Below, piece after piece: positions 17,849 through 21,419 of a DNA stretch of 21,419 nt. This DNA comes from Chloroflexota bacterium (GTDB lineage Bacteria > Chloroflexota > Ktedonobacteria > Ktedonobacterales > Ktedonobacteraceae): NCBI GenBank assembly GCA_005879655.1, contig VBJK01000128.1:1-21419 (forward strand), in the 5' to 3' direction. The notes under the pieces were generated by a model, which was not told the origin of the DNA, searched no databases, and saw only the letters and a program-made list of their open reading frames with translations. The translations under genes and the position numbers were made by a program. Each line of letters begins with the position of its first letter. Within the stretch, counting starts at the first letter, position 1.

Positions 17849-18000
17849 AGCAGGAGGTGCGTGCCAAGGTCGGATAAGGCGACTGATGCATCAAGCTCGG
17901 GTCTAAAGCTGGCCTGGGTGTGACCAGAAGAGAGAATTGTTGCCATGCTTCGCAAGAAGTTAAGCACGCGTAGGAACTTTGTGAACGTTTCCACACCTCA
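17849..18000 (+). ncRNA. Candidate bridge RNA of IS110-family element 1
   Basis: This non-coding stretch lies immediately upstream of the first IS110 transposase. It shares ordered blocks with the stretch before the second one: GGCGACTGATGC, TCA-GCTCG, CCAGAA, ATTGT-GC, TAAGCACGCG and GTTTCC-CA. The segments between blocks differ. TATACT (17840-17845) could be its -10. IS110 elements encode a ~170-nt bridge RNA in the left end before the transposase (known for IS621); the assignment here is by position and conservation. Confidence 0.5.
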
Positions 18001-18049
18001 TGCATCTCCGGCTTAGCAGGAAAAGACGAGATCAAAAGGAGGAACGCGC

Positions 18050-19289
18050 ATGCAAGTCGTTCATGATCACTGTTGTGGACTCGATGTCCACAAAAAGACC
18101 GTTGTCGCATGTATTATGGTGACCTCCCCACAAGGAGTTGTACAGAAGCAGGTTCGCACCTTCTCAACCATGACGGCTGACCTGCTTGCTCTTGCTGATT
18201 GGCTGGGGGCCTCCCATGTCACCCATGTGGCCATAGAATCAACAGGGGTGTTCTGGAAGCCCGTGTTTAATTTGCTCGAAGCTGATTTTGCAGTGATTCT
18301 GGTCAACGCACAGCATATCAAAACGGTGCCTGGGCGTAAGACCGATGTGAAAGACAGTGAGTGGATTGCTGATCTATTACGGCATGGGTTACTTAAGGCG
18401 AGTTTCATTCCTCCTCAACCAATTCGTGTCTTACGGGAAATGACCCGATACCGCACATCACTCATCAAGGAACGAGCACAAGAGGTTAACCGCTTACAAA
18501 AAACGCTAGAGGGGGCCAACATCAAATTGGCTGCTGTCGCCACGGATGTACTGGGTAAGAGTGGTAGAGACATGATCCAAGCATTAATTGACGGAGAGAC
18601 CGATGCGCAAGTCCTAGCAGATTTAGCAAGAGGGGTGTTACGCAAGAAACTGCCACAGTTACAGGAAGCGCTACTTGGTCGTGTGCAACCGCACCACCGC
18701 ACCTTACTTGCCCATATTCTGGCTCACATCGATTTTCTCGAAAGCACCTTGGAGCAGCTATTAGCCGACATCGAGGCCCAGTTAACCCCTTACAAGGAAG
18801 AGCGAGAACTCTTGACCAGCATTCCGGGCATTGCCGACACCACTGCTGCCATCATCATTGCTGAAATTGGAGTAGATATGGAGGTGTTTCCCTCAGATAA
18901 GCATCTCGCATCTTGGGCTGGCCTGTGCCCCGGCAATCGCCAAAGTGGCGGCAAGCGACTCAGTGGTGCTATTACAGGAGGCAATCCCTATCTGCGCTCG
19001 GTGTTGACTGAAAGCTGGCCTGGGCTGTTTCCCATACCAAAGACAACTACTTATCTGCCCAATATCATCGTCTGGCCCGACGCCTCGGACGAAAGAAGGC
19101 GATTGTTGCTCTGGCGCGATCCGCATTCTGGTCATCATTTATCATGTCTTACGGACCAAGAAACCGTACACTGAGCTGGGTGCTGACTACTTTGACAAAC
19201 TGGATACCACCCGTCTGCAACACCATCATACCAGTCGTTTGGAGCAACTCGGCTTTACCGTGACTCTGACTCCTAAAGAGGCGGCCTAA
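18050..19289 (+). pseudogene. IS110-family transposase, element 1, with two frameshifts
   Basis: From the ATG at 18050 (AAAGGAGGAACG upstream) the protein begins MQVVHDHCCGLDVHKKTVV. The DEDD RuvC-like domain shows D in GLDVHKK, E in AIESTGVFW and the D pair in KTDVKDSEW. The C-terminal Tnp_20 domain has LLTSIPGIADTTAAII and SWAGLCPGNRQSGGKR ... GNPYLRSVL, which includes the region of the catalytic Ser. After about 19012 the frame shifts (5 nt where a codon multiple is expected), and it shifts again near 19123. Reading through both restores AWAVSHTKDNYLSAQYHRLARR ... LVIIYHVLRTKKPYTELGADYFDKLD to a stop at 19287-19289. As it stands the ORF ends early at 19174 with a nonsense tail. It is similar but not identical to the second copy. 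Confidence 0.9.
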
Positions 19290-19581
19290 CCCTGTTGGCA
19301 TTGTTGTGCGGACGGGAATGTGAAGAGAGTTGAAGCTTGACGAGCATAGGCTTCTGTTCCTCTTGACCCAAGCTGATGCTTGGGTAGATCCCTCGTTGTC
19401 CTTTTTGGCTCTTTCTCCCCGTGTTTCGTCTGCTTTCTCACAGGGATCTGCAAGCCCTCTGCCCGGTTTCCGGCTTCTCTCTCGTTTCCGCACGTCTCGC
19501 TTCGCTCCTCGGTCTCTGCCACCGCTTGTCCTATTCCCCACCGGGGCAAGGGAGGATATTTTCGTAGGAATACTAGTGAGC

Positions 19582-19726
19582 AGTGAGGAGCGGTCGTGGT
19601 CGGTTTGGCGACTGATGCTTCATGCTCGCGTAGGAAGTTGACCCGGATGCGTCCAGAATACATGATTGTCGCTACGTCTTCAAGACGTAAGCACGCGAGG
19701 GAAACTTGTTGTTGTTTCCGCATCCA
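19582..19726 (+). ncRNA. Candidate bridge RNA of IS110-family element 2
   Basis: It is the counterpart of the stretch before element 1, with the same ordered blocks (GGCGACTGATGC, TCA-GCTCG, CCAGAA, TAAGCACGCG, GTTTCC-CA) and different intervening segments. ACGTCTT/AAGACGT (19674-19687) forms a small hairpin just before TAAGCACGCG, where the first element has a different loop. AATACT (19569-19574) aligns with the possible -10 of element 1. The preceding 19290-19581 is non-coding, has a TAACCCTG-to-GGGGCAAGG stretch of mixed composition, and probably holds the junction of the two elements; I see no gene in it. Confidence 0.5.
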
Positions 19727-19780
19727 CCGCTCCTCGCCAGCCTGCGCGATCCCGTTGCACCAACAGAAGGAGCAGCTCCC

Positions 19781-21047
19781 ATGCAAGTCGTCTACCAACG
19801 TTGCGCCGGATTAGATGTCCATAAAAAAACGGTTGTGGTTTGTGCCATGATCACGGAGGCTTCTGGCGCGGTCCAAAAACACGTTCGGACGTTTCTGACC
19901 ATGACCGCCGATTTGTTAGCGTTAGACGAATGGCTGCAAAGTATGCAGGTCACTCATATAGCAATAGAAAGCACAGGAGTGTATTGGCATCCAATATATA
20001 ATCTTTTAGAGCAAGAGCGGACAGTCATTCTTGTCAATCCTCAGCATATGAAAGCGATTCCTGGGCGTAAAACCGATGTGAAGGACGCAGAATGGCTCGC
20101 CGATCTCTTACGTCATGGTTTACTCAAAGCCAGTTTTATCCCTCCTCAGCCCATTCGAGAACTGCGTGAACTCACCCGCTACCGCAAGACACTGGTGCAA
20201 GAGCGTGCCGAAGCCGGTCAATCGACTGCAAAAGCTCTTGGAGGGAGCCAACATCAAGTTAGCGTCGGTGGCGACTGATGTGCTAGGGCGCAGTGGGCGT
20301 TTAATGCTTGATGCCTTGATTGCGGGAACCAACGATGCCGAAGCCTTGGCAGAGCTGGCACGAGGTCGCTTGCGTGCCAAGTTGCCTGACTTGCGCAAAG
20401 CCTTAGATGGGCGTACCCAGCCTCACCACCGTTTTCTGCTCGAACGGATCTTGGCTCACATTGATTTTCTTGAGGCGTCTCTTCAAGAGATCCAGCAACA
20501 GATCGAGGAGCGGTTGCGCCCTTTTGAAGAAGCCATGACGAGGCTATTGAGTATTCCAGGTATTCAAGAGACTGCTGCTGCGGCCATCTTGGCTGAGATT
20601 GGCACCGAGATGTCTCGCTTTCCTACAGCTGCACACTTGGCCTCCTGGGCAGGTGTCTGCCCTGGCCACAATCAAAGTGGGGGTAAGAACCGAAGCGGTG
20701 CCACACGAGCAGGCAATCCTTATCTCAAAGGCATTTTAGCTGAAGTGGTCTGGGCCATCTCTCACACCAAGAACAATTACTTGTCCGCACAGTACCACCG
20801 TCTCGCTCGGCGCAGAGGCAAACAAAAGGCTGTCGTTGCTGTTTCTCACAGTGTGTTGGTCATCATCTATCATCTCTTAAAAGACAAGCAGCCCTACACT
20901 GATCTGGGGGCTGATTACTTCGATAAGCTGGATCTCAAGCGCGTTGAGCGTCACCATATCCGCCGTCTGGAGCAGCTTGGCTATACTGTTACCCTGACTC
21001 GCCATCCGAGGCCGCTTGACCCCTTTGAAGCCTTCAAACGAGACTAG
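19781..21047 (+). pseudogene. IS110-family transposase, element 2, with one frameshift
   Basis: It starts MQVVYQRCAGLDVHKKTVV at an ATG preceded by GAAGGAGCAG. The same DEDD residues as in element 1 are present (GLDVHKK, IESTGVYW, KTDVKDAEW). A single extra base near 20213-20216 breaks the frame after LVQERAE; the first frame then stops at 20278. The continuation in the next frame, VNRLQKLLEGANIKLASVATDVLG, runs through the Tnp_20 domain (LLSIPGIQETAAAAILAE, SWAGVCPGHNQSGGKNRSG) to the stop at 21045-21047. Correcting one base would give about 421 residues, the usual IS110 length. Element 2 has a longer C-terminus than element 1. Differences scattered throughout show that the two are separate family members, not a recent duplication. 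Confidence 0.9.
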
Positions 21048-21140
21048 TACTACTCAACAGCCAAGATTTCTCTGGCTTGCTTTTTTGTGCCTTTTTCTCT
21101 CTTATCACTCTTCTTCATTTTCGAGGGAACGTCAACAGAG

Positions 21141-21419
21141 ATGCATCAGGCTCTCTTGGCTCGCGGAGTCAGCATCACGGAGCGCAGTGTAACGCATTTG
21201 ATGCAGCGTTACGAAGAATTAGTAGCGCTACGGATGGCAGAGAACAGCCGACTGAAAGAACGGTTACAGAAGCAAGGACGTGTCATCCTGGCCATCGATG
21301 GGTTGCAGCCTGATGTAGGACATGAGGTCCTCTGGGTGATACGGGACTGTCTCTCCGAAGAAATCCTGCTGGCTCGTCCTTTACTCAGCAGTAGCCAGGG
21401 CGATTTGACCGCTTTATTG
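21141..21419 (+). CDS. Transposase fragment, 5' end lost and 3' end beyond the window
   Basis: The frame is open from the stop of the IS110 gene at 21047 to the window end. Family-like sequence starts near the ATG at 21141: MHQALLARGVSITERSVTHL, then MQRYEELVALRMAENSRL, GRVILAIDGLQPDVGHEVLW and VIRDCLSEEILLARPLL. The IDGLQPD segment looks like the first catalytic Asp region of a DDE transposase common in Ktedonobacteria and cyanobacteria. The region that should precede it (helix-turn-helix part) is absent, and 21048-21130 is T-rich and non-conserved, so the gene was probably cut by insertion of the neighbouring IS110 element. I cannot name the family. Whether the rest is intact lies outside the window. 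Confidence 0.6.
   Translation, partial: MHQALLARGVSITERSVTHLMQRYEELVALRMAENSRLKERLQKQGRVILAIDGLQPDVGHEVLWVIRDCLSEEILLARPLLSSSQGDLTALL

Noticed and set aside
19010..20216. Functional split (two-ORF) IS110 transposases
   Set aside because: The frame breaks fall at different places in the two copies and each is a small indel within conserved sequence, so they are inactivating mutations.

Overview
The window looks like chromosomal DNA from a Chloroflexota bacterium, most likely class Ktedonobacteria. This is inferred from gene content, not from a marker gene. The evidence is a Ser/Thr kinase-NACHT-membrane fusion, a red-type RuBisCO cluster, a KdpDE-like pair, an Rpn-family nuclease, and a dense set of IS110-type, DDE-type and group II intron elements. 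Base composition is close to 50% GC.

The left half (1-13400) is ordinary, mostly intact chromosome. A large kinase-NACHT gene runs leftward off the window edge (2739-1). Divergent from it is a tight operon, cbbL-cbbS-cbbX (3001-5883): red-type form I RuBisCO large and small subunits plus the AAA+ activase. It ends in an unusually long hairpin that includes the end of cbbX. Next is an APC-superfamily transporter related to the KimA/YdaO potassium-uptake type (6207-8213). It converges, across a perfect 33-bp inverted repeat, on a KdpE-like regulator and a short KdpD-like sensor kinase (8300-10697). A TolB-like beta-propeller lipoprotein (10755-12095) diverges from the sensor with overlapping promoters and a probable leaderless mRNA. 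An Rpn-type PD-(D/E)XK protein follows (13386-12370).

The right half (13560-21419) is a mobile-element graveyard. A remnant CRISPR array lies on the minus strand: two 37-nt repeats that start GTC and end GAAAG, two spacers of 35 and 38 nt, and one degenerate terminal repeat. Its leader-side repeat is split by a 2471-nt group II intron (13733-16203) that carries its own reverse transcriptase/maturase/HNH gene. The intron has 6-nt EBS1 and EBS2 sequences perfectly complementary to the CRISPR repeat immediately upstream of the insertion point. It therefore appears matched to the CRISPR repeat as its target. It lies in the sense orientation, so splicing would rebuild the repeat in the precursor crRNA. 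No cas genes are visible.

Right of the array are a frameshifted DDE transposase (17695-16363), two head-to-tail but non-identical frameshifted IS110-family transposases (18050-19289 and 19781-21047), and the start-truncated beginning of another transposase cut by the window edge. Each IS110 gene is preceded by about 150 nt of partly conserved non-coding sequence, as expected for the bridge RNA described for this family.

I saw no tRNA, rRNA or cas genes. The cbb genes are the only carbon-fixation genes present; phosphoribulokinase is not in the window.
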